Positions 21,488 to 32,290 of a stretch of 64,000 nucleotides of DNA are shown here, piece after piece. Below the pieces are notes generated by a model. That model was not told the origin of the DNA. It searched no databases and saw only the letters and a program-made list of their open reading frames with translations. Each line of letters begins with the position of its first letter. The first letter of the stretch is position 1. The position numbers and the translations under genes are program-made. Where the stretch lies: the NCBI GenBank assembly GCA_001465935.1, contig LNKV01000016.1, positions 186,001 to 250,000 of the forward strand, in the 5' to 3' direction. The stretch comes from Clarireedia homoeocarpa. Its lineage: Eukaryota; Ascomycota; Leotiomycetes; Helotiales; Rutstroemiaceae.

Positions 21488-21497
21488 AGGAGCGAGG

Positions 21498-21592
21498 AAG
21501 GCAAGGGAGCTGAAGGGAGGTGAAGGGAGCTGAAGGGAGGAGAAGGGAGAAGGGAGGAGAAGGGAGAAGGGAGGAGAAGGGAGAAGGGGGGA
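21498..21592. repeat. GAAGGGAG minisatellite
   Basis: Purine-only tandem array of GAAGGGAGG/GAGAAGGGA units separating the two copies of the dispersed repeat. Confidence 0.85.
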
Positions 21593-21594
21593 AT

Positions 21595-22094
21595 TCAATT
21601 GACACTGTGGATCTTGTAGATATGATATAACGTGATATGATAGGATAGCTATCTGTTTAAGCTTCTTGCTAATAATTCTGCGATAAGGCAAGCAAGAAAT
21701 AGGAAGAAGGAAGAAAGAAACTGGCCGGATAGATAGATAGATCGATCGATAGACAAAGAAACTGGAAGGAATACAAGTAGCGAGAGATCTTGATCTTCGG
21801 TGACCGAAGACTTTGGCAATACTTTGTAGGTTAGTTGATTCAATAGTACAATGGACAGGACAGATATAGACAGTTCCGAGAGTGAAAGTTGAGGTATCCG
21901 CAATTTATAAATTATTCGAGAACCAACAATAAGACAAAGCCAAGTCTCGCTTATATTACATCGTTGATTTTCCTTGTATAAAATCAAGTATATAAGTAGA
22001 ACTAAACAGTATATAGTATTCTCGGTACTTGATAAACTATGATTGTGGTTGGACGCAAGGGACGAGGTATATATGCACAGTAGAATCGGTGATA
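21595..22094. repeat. Dispersed repeat copy 2, RIP-like divergence
   Basis: 500 bp direct copy of 21049-21487 with about 60 bp extra near 21675-21735 (including a GATA array). A 264-codon reverse frame covering it (21649-22443) is a product of the repeat, not a gene. Confidence 0.85.
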
Positions 22095-22544
22095 GTCCTC
22101 GCATGAGCATGTGCCAACTCGGTCTAAGCGAGGCGCCAGATGCATGAGAATGGATCTTGTCTGCGTGGCCGAAGGAGGCCGAAGGAATTGGGACGAGTCG
22201 ACGCGGGAGATCGACGGTGCGTGTGGTTATTTGTGATACATGATAGGATAAATGGTCGCAGGGAGCAAGATGGCCGAGGCAAATCCGGGGTATAATAGGA
22301 GGTTCCGCGGTTAGTATATATAGAGAGCCATGTTTCCTACTCGAGTTGACTGTTTCTAAATAGTTTCTTTTTCTTCCCATTTCGCATTGCGCTTGGTTGG
22401 CATTATTTTGGGGTTTGTTGGATGCGACTTTCCCGATATTCACTTATTGGTTCAACTGTCATTTGATTCTGGAGGCACTGAAAGGCCATATCGTATCATA
22501 CAACGATAGGTCGGGGTTGCGGCTCTCCTCCATCATCCTCCATA
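22095..22544. promoter_or_regulatory. P450 promoter region
   Basis: 450 bp upstream of the P450 start, with TATATATA near 22315-22322. The dispersed repeat ends directly at its left border, so upstream control of this P450 may have been altered by the repeat. Confidence 0.45.
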
Positions 22545-23807
22545 ATGTCGTCCCTTCATGATATCGACCTCATGAAGGTCAAGGACATGACTTTGGCATC
22601 ACCCTTTATCCTTAGTGCTTCAGCATTCCTACTCGTCGCTTGTCTCATCCGTTTTGTTCTCACTCGGCCTTCCAAACTTGACCTTCCCGTCGTGGATGCT
22701 CCAAATGGCGACACGACCAAAGCCCTTGCTACCGGTACTGCAAAAGTATGTCGTTCTCACCTGCCCTCATGTTTCATTCTTACTCACAAGTCTGTAGTAC
22801 CCTGACACGCCTTACATCATCCCTGTTGTCCCACCAGTGGTCATACTTCCCATGTCCTCCCTCGATGAAGTCCGAAATCTTCCAGAAAGCAAGGCTTCGT
22901 TTGGGAAAGAAATTTACCGCATGTTCCTCGGTCGCTACACCGGCATCGGAAACGATAGTCCCGTTGTAATTAAAACCGTGAGAACCGATTTGACCCGCCA
23001 CGTAGCAAGCACACTTGGCGCACTGCAAGACGAGATGCGCTACGGTCTCGATAAGGAATTTGGCCCGTGCGAAGACTGGACTTCTGTTAACCTGTACTCA
23101 AAGTTACTGCGCATTATGGCTTTACTTGGCGGACGAGTGTTCGTTGGTAGACCTCTCAGTAGGAATGAAGAATGGCTTGATAGTAGCATTAAATACACGA
23201 TCGATTGCGTGGCTTCGCAAAGGGGAATCTTGAAGTATCCTGGCTGGTTGAGACCGTTTGTTGCGCCGTTTATACCGGAAGTGAGAAAGCTAGCCGAACA
23301 TAAAGAAGTCGGAAAGCGTTTGTTGAGACCATTGATGGAGACTTGCGCGCAGAGGTTCAAGGAAGGAAAGGTTGAGATTGATGAAGCATTCGATGACGAG
23401 CAAGGCACTTTCGTCAATTGGATGATGAAGTATATGGATGAGAAAGCCAGGTCTAATGCGAGTACTTTGGCGGAACAGCAGCTCAGTTGTATGGACACTC
23501 TCTCTTCTATTCCCTTGACTCGGTGTTTTGTCTCCCGAAAATCGTTGCTAACACTAAACAGTAGCCTTTTCTGCAATTCACCCGATTACCATGGCTTCTT
23601 CCCACGCTATCTACGATCTCGTCACCCATCCCGAGTACATCCGTCCGCTTCGTGAAGAAATCGATAGAGTGATGGAAGAAGATGGATATGAAGTCGACAG
23701 CGCAAACTCCGAGTTCAAGAACCTCAAAAAATCCAGTTTGCCAAAATTAAAATTGCTCGATAGTTTCCTGAAAGAGAGCCAGAGACTCGGCCCGCCAGGC
23801 CACAGTA

Positions 23808-23846
<39 letters not shown>

Positions 23847-24402
23847 CCTTCTTTTCCCCATTCCATCGAGTGATGTCAAATCAGATTATCCACCATAAAC
23901 AAGCTAACTCAAACAAAAAGTTACCAGTATCCGCCTCACAACAGCCGACCTGCACCTCTCAAGCGGGCACACCATCCCAAAAGGAACTCGTATCGGCTTC
24001 AACAATGACTTCATCAACAGTCGCGGTCCGAACTTCAGCCTCCCCGCCGAATCCTCGCACCTGAAAATCGACCCCGCCTCGGAATTCTCGGCCTTCCGCT
24101 TCTCATCGCTCCGCGAAATCCCAGGCCACGAATCCAAACACCAGTTCGTCACGACGGGCCCCGACAGCCTCAATTTCGGCCATGGCAATCATGCGTGTCC
24201 GGGGCGGTTCTTTGCGAGCGCAGAAATCAAGGTCTTGTTGGTGGCGCTGCTGAGGGGTTGGGATATGCGGTTGCCTGCGGCGGCGGAGGAGGGGAGGGAG
24301 AAGGAGGGGAGGGAAAAAAGACCGAAAAATCTTACACATGAGTTTTTGATTTTGCCAAATCCGTTTGCGAATGTGGAGTTTAGGAGGAAGAAGGCTTTTT
24401 AG
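22545..24402 (+). CDS. Cytochrome P450 (ent-kaurene oxidase / LovA-like group)
   Basis: Haem-thiolate monooxygenase anchored in the ER membrane. Exons 22545-22745, 22798-23488, 23562-23804 and 23921-24402 give 538 residues with consistent phases. An N-terminal membrane anchor lies at about 18-38 (ASPFILSASAFLLVACLIRF). The I-helix reads LAFSAIHPITM instead of AGxDT; this AAIHTT-type I-helix is known from the P450 group of fungal ent-kaurene oxidases and LovA. The ExxR motif is KESQR, and the haem loop is NFGHGNHACPGRFF with Cys near 471. The Arg partner of the ERR triad is in AFRFSSLRE. The third intron begins with a 37-T run after the donor GTAAG. No neighbouring terpene synthase or PKS gene is present, so no cluster or substrate is assigned. 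Length and all core motifs look intact. Confidence 0.9.
23810..23846 (+). repeat. 37-nt poly-T tract inside P450 intron 3
   Basis: Uninterrupted T run directly after the 5' splice site of a 116-bp intron. Its length is likely polymorphic and could affect splicing. Confidence 0.95.
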
Positions 24403-25055
24403 GTGCGGGGTTGGGTTGGGCTGAGTGGAGATGGGGAAGCGGGTATAGTTTTTATGAGATGCAGAGAGTGGGTGCGAGGGATAGAGAGGTGATGGATACA
24501 AGTGGATGGACGCGTTGTTTGGTGGCTGCTAGGTGAACTTTTGATGCGTGAACGGCAGGAGATACTGAGTAGTAGGAGTCTCATGTTGCAGTTCCAATGA
24601 ATCAGAAATTACATATATAAGATATATCTACAACTAACTACAAATATGATTTCAAGCCACTCCCATCTCACTAGACGTTTTTCATCACTACGCTTCTCTG
24701 ACTGTTTTCCCTTGATAGTAGTGTATCGACACGTTGACACACATTCGTTCACGATGGGAGGGACTTGGCAAAGTAGAAGGAGTCGAAAGAGATCATCAGT
24801 CCAACTCGTGTAAGCTTTCGTCTGAAAATCAGGACTCGATTACAGCACTTAAGGTCGGCATTATTTATTACTGTCGTGTTTGGTCGCTATAATGTAGTGG
24901 TATATTGTATATCATCCAAGTTGATAATTTTCTAGCTGTATATATATAACGGGCTCGGTCTTTTCTTACGAGCTGGCCAGGATAGATATAATATAGCTTG
25001 TCTTATGCTGTGGGAGTTGTAGTTTTGCAAGCTAGGTGCTGAAGAGACAGGTAAG
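24403..25055. other. Intergenic, no gene seen
   Basis: 3' flank of the P450 gene: AT-rich with short TATATA runs. No coding sequence recognised. Confidence 0.5.
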
Positions 25056-25090
25056 TCGATGGATGGATGGATGGATGGATGGATGGATGG
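25056..25090. repeat. (GATG)n microsatellite
   Basis: About eight copies of GGAT/GATG; a GTAGAGA-type array follows near 25177-25240. Confidence 0.9.
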
Positions 25091-25286
25091 CTGCTGGTCA
25101 TAGATCAAGATATATATCGCGCACCACTGAATCCCGATGACTGGAAGACAACGAAGTCGTAAGCTATCCATAGCTGAGTAGAGAGTAGAGAGTGTAGAGT
25201 AGAGAGTGTAGAGTAGAGAGTAGAGCGTAGAGCGTAGATGTAAATGCATATATTCCAATCTGTACACAAATATCCCCACTTCACGA

Positions 25287-25350
25287 ATAGACGTAGTGTA
25301 GTCTACGTAGTAATTAATATGAGGCAATTCGCAAAACGGACTACGTCTAT
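25287..25350. repeat. Inverted repeat ATAGACGTAGT ... ACTACGTCTAT
   Basis: A perfect 11-bp inverted repeat (25287-25297 and 25340-25350) with an internal related palindrome CTACGTAG-like segment. It could be the end of a decayed DNA element next to the coding remnant at 25.5-25.9 kb. Confidence 0.6.
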
Positions 25351-25491
25351 ATAAAAACACTTTTCATTTGCACCTCAACTAGCCTATTTGTGAATCAACG
25401 TAGTTCATATACTAGTATTATTTACCCCGTATATACCCAGTAGTATTTATTAGCTTGCTGCCGCTTACTTTTCTTAACCCCCTCAGTCACC

Positions 25492-25911
25492 TCACTGTCG
25501 CTGCCCTTCTTCAATATTAGTGCTTTCTTGGTAGGTAAACAAACGCTGCAGCTTACTTTTCCTAGATTTCCCTTTAGGCTTATGATGAAGATCACGATTA
25601 GCTAGTATGTATTTTTCCTCAGCAAAGTACTTGATATTGTGGTCAGTTTGGGTTGGTGCTGGTCGATCAGGATTATCCGAATAGAGCTACATCTCAGTCT
25701 GCTTATAGGTAGAGCTTACATACACTTCGAAATGGGACGAGTGAGCTGGCTTGATGTAACTGTTGGTTCGATCTGGAGCCTCCCATATGCCTTTGCAGAT
25801 CTCAATTTGGGGCACTACCGTATCATATGTGGAATACGAAGTGCTGGTTAAATTGAGTTTGATTCTTCTATCTATGTGGGAGATTCGAGCTACCCATGTA
25901 GCCCAGCTCTC
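25492..25911 (-). pseudogene. Decayed coding remnant, unknown family
   Basis: On the minus strand a frame runs 139 codons from 25911 to a TGA at 25492-25494 with one internal TAG. Its translation looks like real protein rather than noise: WVARISHIDRRIKLNL, then EICKGIWEAPDRTNSYIKPA, HFEVYVSSTYKQTEM, the internal stop, LYSDNPDRPAPTQTDHN, IKYFAEEKYILANRDLHHKP and a basic tail KGKSRKSKLQ. The frame is also open further upstream (toward 26050) after another TAG at 25912-25914. Stops of the form TAG could have come from CAG by C-to-T change, as in RIP. I do not recognise the family; it may be part of a mobile element or a dead gene duplicate. Confidence 0.45.
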
Positions 25912-26456
25912 CTATACTGAGGGCATTCTCAGATGGGGCAATGCCGTAGCTAGTGCAAAAGGTTCCCGCAGTACTCTCATATGGACTCGTATTACGCCTG
26001 TATATGTACGGGATTGGTTCAATAAACCGACAGTAACGTTACATTGGAGATGTCTTGGGTTGTTAGGGAAGAGCCGAGATAATAGGCCGGATGGAAAGAG
26101 TGGAAGAACACGAGAAGGGAGGGCTGAGTGTTGGGAAATGAGATCTCAGGAATGTACTTGCAGTGAAGATTCAGAAGGTGTTGGCAACGATGAAGTTGGT
26201 GGTTTGGGATAGCCAAAGGTCGAATCCTAGTCCGGATAGATGACATCCAACGAGACGCATATGTTCTTAGCATTCTGAGATCCTCTATCACAGCATGGAT
26301 GTGATAAGTGAGATTGGGCTATTCTAGGAGGTAGTTTATCAATGTTGATGGCGGCATGGGCTGGCGAATCAGGCAGAGTGAGACAATTTGCTACTAACAT
26401 CGTATTGATTGTCGACCTGATTCGGGCGAGTCTTTATCTCAGGATGCTAACCTGAA
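25912..26456. other. Intergenic, possible upstream part of the remnant
   Basis: No intact gene. The minus-strand remnant may continue to about 26050. Forward frame 25763-26212 is antisense to it and has no protein character I trust. Confidence 0.35.
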
Positions 26457-26495
26457 GCTATGCTATGCTATGCTATGCTATGCTATGCTATGCTA
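26457..26495. repeat. (GCTAT)n microsatellite
   Basis: About eight tandem copies of GCTAT. Confidence 0.95.
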
Positions 26496-29400
26496 CTGTA
26501 CGCTATGTAGTTCCTTGTCATCAGTCACCAGGTTATTTTTCCTCTCGGGTCACTGTAATGCCACATAACCCTCGAACGTGGGAAGCTATCAGAAAATATC
26601 GCCATAGTTTACAGCAGAGCAGCAGCAATGGTTTATCTCGCCTCTACAAAGGTCACTAAGAAGGGGCGGCGGGGTGCTCTGGAGATCGGGGCATGTTCGG
26701 CCAGAAAAATATCCCAGCTATACAGCTAAGTCAGAATCAGGTTCTTTCTTGGCGGCAACATGGAAATGTCTTCTAGGCTTTCAAGGTCATGCTCGAAAGG
26801 AATTTTAAACTATGGCAGGAGACTTGCTGGCTAACAAACCGAGTAAGATCGACTGCCCTCCGGTGTATCATTTCCTGATGCACTTGCACGGTCGTCTCTC
26901 ATGAAAGAGCAGCTAGCTAGCTATCCCAGGGCATGAGGAAAAGAGATATATCCCAGGTTCCTCCATCGTCCTTGTTGATGGAGGATCCATTGCATGCCCT
27001 AGGTATTCCCATGGGTAGGGATATCAACATCTTTCTTCACATTCTTGTTTCGACATGCTTAGAGTACTTCTATTTGTCCGAGCTGTGGATTTTGGTCAAG
27101 AACAGCCTCATTGTTGGTTTGATCTTCATTGCGGTGAGGTGCGATAGACAACAACCCCCCAGCCCCAGCCCTGAAATTCCGGACCACATGCAAGGTCCGC
27201 AATTCGGAGCTGCATGTGGTTACAGCATTCATTTCTTTCGCAAATGCGAGGTGTTTGATAGAGTGTCAGTCCCCCATCTTGCTACAGTGGCAGACCTTGG
27301 AGCTCGTATGCACGATGGCGATATAGACTGCTTAGCCACACCTTCGGTGTCAGTTTCAAGGTACAGCACACCAAATCATGCTCCACACTTGTCTTCCAAG
27401 CATCTTTCACTTCAGGTACACAATTAAGGGACATTGCAATCCGTATATTCATGCATTCTCAAGTGCAGCAGGCAATGGAAGAAGTGGACGTGAACATTGT
27501 CTTGTCCCATCCATTTTGTTTCGAAACGACTCGAAGGCGGTCCTGCTATTTATTATATCTTTCTATAGAAGCATGATCTGCAACTTAGTGGCAAACGGCA
27601 TTATTTTCAATATCACGGGTAACCCTGTTGCTCTCACCCAATCAGCGGCTCCGCTGCGTATATTCGCAGATGTCTCGAAACATCAAACGCCAAGTTAATT
27701 TTAACATTCAACAGTTCCAGAACTTCTCAATGCCAACACGAACTCACAAGGTTGGCAATGAGATATGGAGGGAGGCGGAATGAACGCGAGCATACAGAAT
27801 GGGAGCGAATCCGAGAAAGTCAAACCATCCCTATTTCCGCATTCGTTTACCCAAGGGGGTTACGTGCTTCACAAGTCTTTGGCCGGCCTTCAGAGTTTGA
27901 AACGACTTAGAGCTGTTTCGGCTTTCGGCCTTCAAGTGGCTAGCACACCGCTGCCAAGCGTTGTCAACAGAGCCCTATTACTACTTCTGCAACTTCGGAC
28001 AAGCACCGACCACACGTCATCCCAAATAGGTTATGACACGGACGAAACAGGTAAGAATCAAGTAGGGTAAAGATTGCCTTCTCTGGACAAGACGCGAGAA
28101 TGTGATCGAATTTTACGTGTGCTCGTGCGTATGCTCGTGCACACTGCACAGTGAGGCGAGATGGAGCTGCCCCGTTCGGGGTGAACCCTTGATCCCAGGG
28201 GATTTTCAAAGTTCGTTTCGGTTGATGGCTATTGATTGATTTGCGCAGGGGGTTCGAGCAAAGCTTAAATCGTTCGCATCCTTTATTCCCCCAAATCGCG
28301 CTTGGGAAAGCTCGACGTCAGTGTTACGTAGTAGTAGCGTAGAGGTGTCAACTACTCGGAGCTTCAAATTCCCGCCAGTGCGCCGCGGAGATGCGAGATC
28401 TTTTATGGTAGATAGGGTTGAGGGATACATGATAGTTGGTTCCATTCTTCAGAGTCGTTGGTACGTGCTCTTCCATTGCTCATCGTTGTTCTTTCCTCGA
28501 TGCAGGCGAATGTTTAGCACGGACGCACAGATGGCATACCGGTCATTCCGAGTCAATGATATGCTCAAGGGCAGAACATGACATTCGATAGCGTGTGCTA
28601 GTAGAGGTACCGATTCAGCATGTTACATTGTTTTGCTCGTAACCATCCCCACAAGTCTCAAGATCGCCCAGAGTGACCGAGGTTCGAGACGAGGGCTGCA
28701 GCTGTCACATAACCGTGCGGGCGGCGCGCTGACAGTTTCTGCGTCCACTTGGAAACGCCGAAAAGGAGTAAAAGTCGCAGTGTGGTTCATCCTAACACGG
28801 TGGAAGCCCGTTGCTTAAAGTGGGCGGCGAGGACGGCGAGGACGGCAGAAAGTGCGCTAGAACGGACGTCGATATCCCCAAGGGGACTTTGCCCAATAAC
28901 AGTCCATATCAAATTCTATTTGATTCCTACTGAGCGGCTAATCGGCTCGCGCGAGCAAACGATAGTTCGAAGCGGTGACCACTGCAATGTCCGAACATTA
29001 CCATTCCGACCTAACCCCAATTAAACTCATCGACAGGGGTTCATGAAAATCGCCTCCCACACGTATTACTTCTCGAAACGATCTTCATGATAACGATGGT
29101 CTCATCTTGCATTTCCGCCGATGCCTTTCACCAATCCGCCTCGCCCTGGATTTCTCACCGGACCATCCGACTATGCTCTTTGGTCCGCCCCAGCCCCTAG
29201 CTAGAAGCACTTCCACCAGATATGGCTCCCATCCAGTCCCGCCCAGTCCCGTCCAGTCCCATCCAGCCCCATCGCCAAGTTGTCGATCTTCTCAATCATG
29301 ATTGACACCCGGCATTCGAAATAAAGTTCAATTTTGACAAGCGTGCAAACCGATGAATGCCGACGCCCTTGCGAAGGACTCATTCCTCGCATCTAAAATT

Positions 29401-30795
29401 TGCTACCCAAAAGTATAAAGAAAACTAGCGATTTTCACCAAAGCCATCGGCGGCCAGGTCTAAACTTCTAAAGGTACAAGTCCAAGTCACAGAGAGAGAG
29501 AGACCTTTGCACACAAGTTCTGGAGGCAGCCAGCCACCAGCTTTCCATAAAGGCGGGAGCGAATCCGAAAAAAATAAGAAGATCTTCATCCAGGCCGGAC
29601 TAGCGGCCCATCTTTTGCACACTGATTTGACGTTATATGACGAAGTTGTCTTAGCTTTATTTCGTCTTGACACAATCTCTCTATCGTCTTGACAACCAAC
29701 CTTACCTCACACCACCCCCAAAGCCTCCGACGGGGAAAGCGTGTTTGGTGGTTTCGGAAGTCGGAGAATATCTTTGGTCTTTCAATTATATTTTTTTTTT
29801 TTCAATATTTTCTAAAAAATCAGACCAAAAACGATTTAAATTACGGTAAAAGAAAAGAGCCAACCAAGGGTTGCACCGACAAACAATACAATACAATCAC
29901 AGTACAATACAACTTTGCTCATCTCTTATGCAGACCCGCCTTGCCTCGCCTTTCTCCTGTGCCGTCCCAATTTATGCAGGGCAGGAAAAAAAGGGCAGCG
30001 CGCGGTACTGTACTGTACTGTACTGTAGACTTCGTCGGAGAATTCTTTTCTCCTTTCGCATGGTCTTAGCGTGGAAGGGTGAGTGGGTGGGCCCACTCGT
30101 TCCACGACAAGGGCGGAGACGCGACGGATGGAAAACATGACTCGAGGTGTTGGAATGTCTTGCTTCATACACGATACTAAGGCTCAGTGACGCTGGTGGT
30201 TGCTTGGTTGCCTGCTTGCCTGCTTGCTAGTTCGCTCTTGTCTTGTTGTCTAATAATTATTTTCCGTCTTCTTGGCGAAACTTGGTCCTTCTTCTTCTTC
30301 TACTTCTTCTTCTTTCGGCTGCAGGGAGGGGAAGATCAAACGGAAGCGCCGAAGATGGGTTGATGCGGTGAGGTGGAGTGGAATAAGGCTCTCACTCCCA
30401 TAGTCAACTTCCCCCAGTATCAACTTCCTCGTCTCACCTTACTCGTCTCTGCTCCCTAACCCAACCTCAGGCGCTGAGAAACATTATTTCACAATGGCAT
30501 ATTTCTAAAGAGGCTTGTTGAGATCTGGTTCTGATACATGTCTGTATTGACCGGTGAAATTAGTGTAGTGTAATTATGCTATTGATACAAGGTGTTTCCC
30601 TCCCATTGAGCGCCAGAAAGAAGGTTTTTTGGTATCTTAAATCTAATCATGCCCAAAGTGCTGTTTGCCCCCAAACCCTGTCGTATATGTGTTTTTGGAC
30701 CCAGTGGAATCCAGTCCCAAGTTGCTTGCCCAAAACAAAGCTATCCATAGCTAGGACCCAACCCCCAAAATTAAAATGTGATAACCGAATCCTCT
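26496..30795. other. 4.3 kb without recognisable gene
   Basis: I examined the open frames (longest 164 codons at 26933-27427, 101 at 27765-28070, 126 at 29689-30069) and saw no domains, signal peptides or splice-compatible neighbours. The composition is mixed, less AT-rich than other spacers around 28-30 kb. Short arrays: ACAAT near 29884-29912, TACTG x4 near 30006-30027, TTCTTC near 30290-30312. This is the 3' flank of the homeobox gene. Pyrimidine-rich leaders with TATA-like boxes, as expected of a promoter, are not evident. Confidence 0.4.
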
Positions 30796-32290
30796 TCAAG
30801 AAGTCATATGCCTCAAATTACTTCCCCTCCCCTTGGGTTCCTGTGCGCCCCACATGCTTGGGCTCGAATATGTTTCAAAAGCCGCAGAATGGGTATGGGG
30901 ATGAACATCATCCTCGCTGCCTTCCCGACTCGAGGCACTCTTCTCGTCATCCCCAAAGTCTGTACTGTCCATCCCTGAAGCCTTGAAGCTGTTTCCGCGC
31001 GATCGTGCCGTCTCCTCTGCTCGTGCGTTATTTTGCAAAGCGGGTAGTTTTCTCCGGCGAGCGTTGATGAACCAGTTGGAGATTTGATCTGCAGAGAAAA
31101 ATATAGGTTAGCATTTTGTAATGGAAAAACTGTATAAGAAGGACTAAGAGACGCGAAACATACTCATTTGAAGACCCGTCTGCTGCATCAGCATCTGTTT
31201 CTCTTCCTCGGTTGGGTATGCATGTTGAAGATGACCCAGGAACCACGCATTCAAGATGTCTGTTGTATGTTTGGGAAGATTGCCCCGTCGCCGCCTTTGC
31301 CTGCTGTCGTTCGACAAGTCATTCATGTCAGAATACTGGTTTGGATAGCCGGCATATTGAGCGTGCGTGAATGGTGTCTGGCCCTGACTGTGAGATAGAT
31401 GATGCGAGTAGGTTTGTCGTGGTTGTTGATACCCGTATGCGAACGATGAAGGGCTGGAGTTTGAAGCTGGGCTGTATGGATCGTGATGTCTGTAGGCAGA
31501 TGGATGAACCGAATGGTCTGGTCGCGATTCTAGCGAATATTGTAAATCTCGTCCTCTAGAGACATGAGAGACCCCTCGGTCAGAACTAGCTCGGTCGCCA
31601 AATGGCAGATGAGGAAGCGTCGGTCGAAAATCTCTGGAGTTGGAAGGTTCGGAGATAGGAGATGCATTTACAGGTTCGCCAATCAAAAGCGGACGAGAAT
31701 GGGCAAGATGTGGACTTCCGTTTGAGGTGGTCCGAGATTCAGATGAGAGGACACTTTCCCTTCGAGTCGAAGACGCTGGAGAGAATGTCGAACTGAAAGA
31801 GCGTTGACCGAAGAGGGATGGGCTTCTTCTTTGCCATTGCTCTCTATGCATATCATCATCCTCTTCACTTGATAGTCTCCTTCTTTTGTTCGAGCCTGGG
31901 GAGTAACTGGTGCCTGCTACAGGAGAATAAGTTGGTCTGTATTCAGATTCTCCGGTAGATGGTGGCCGGCTGTCAATATCGATGTTGGCATCCCGGAAGA
32001 GCTGGTTGATGTTAAACTTCGACTTCTTAAAAACATCCCAGGATTGGTCTATGACTTACTTCTCGAATTGGGGGAAGCTGGATGGTATCTGGTTGAGATC
32101 GAGGTTGAGAAGGTTCGTCAAAATACCGGTAGTGATCCGCATTCGCGTAGCGGGAAGCTTGCCGTAGAGGTAATTCGGACATTCCCAAGGAAGCTGACGA
32201 GGCGTCACTTCTTGAAGATTTATTTGGTGATGATAAGAGATGTTGTAGTGAATATGATGCCTCAGAACCCGAATTCTGCCTGTAATCCAT
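30796..32290 (-). CDS. TALE-class homeobox (KN homeodomain) transcription factor
   Basis: DNA-binding regulator with an atypical three-residue-loop homeodomain. Minus-strand exons: 32290-32060, 32001-31164, 31088-30796 (453 residues). The start is the ATG of MDYRQNSGSE; the joins are QLPPIRE|LFRDANIDID and, within the homeodomain, TGLQM|N|QISNWFINARRR, both with consistent phase. The homeodomain lies near 315-378: RRRRGNLPKHTTDILNAWF, HLQHAYPTEEEKQML, QISNWFINARRRKLP; the Pro-Tyr-Pro-type loop and the Asn of WFINAR are present. The remainder is Ser/Pro/Tyr-rich and disordered, with KRRRLSSEEDDD as a likely nuclear signal. A 5' UTR intron (32516-32311) is plausible, and the reading frame stays open through it without another ATG. 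Fungal TALE factors control development; the target is unknown. Confidence 0.88.

Noticed and set aside
21649..22443. 264-codon minus-strand open frame
   Set aside because: It lies almost wholly in the duplicated repeat and the P450 promoter; its translation has low-complexity Leu/Ser stretches and no domain, and the other repeat copy does not keep the frame.
25763..26212. 149-codon forward frame
   Set aside because: Antisense to the decayed minus-strand coding remnant, whose translation is the more protein-like.
26933..27427. 164-codon forward frame
   Set aside because: No domain, no recognisable core promoter and no splice-compatible neighbours; the composition looks random.
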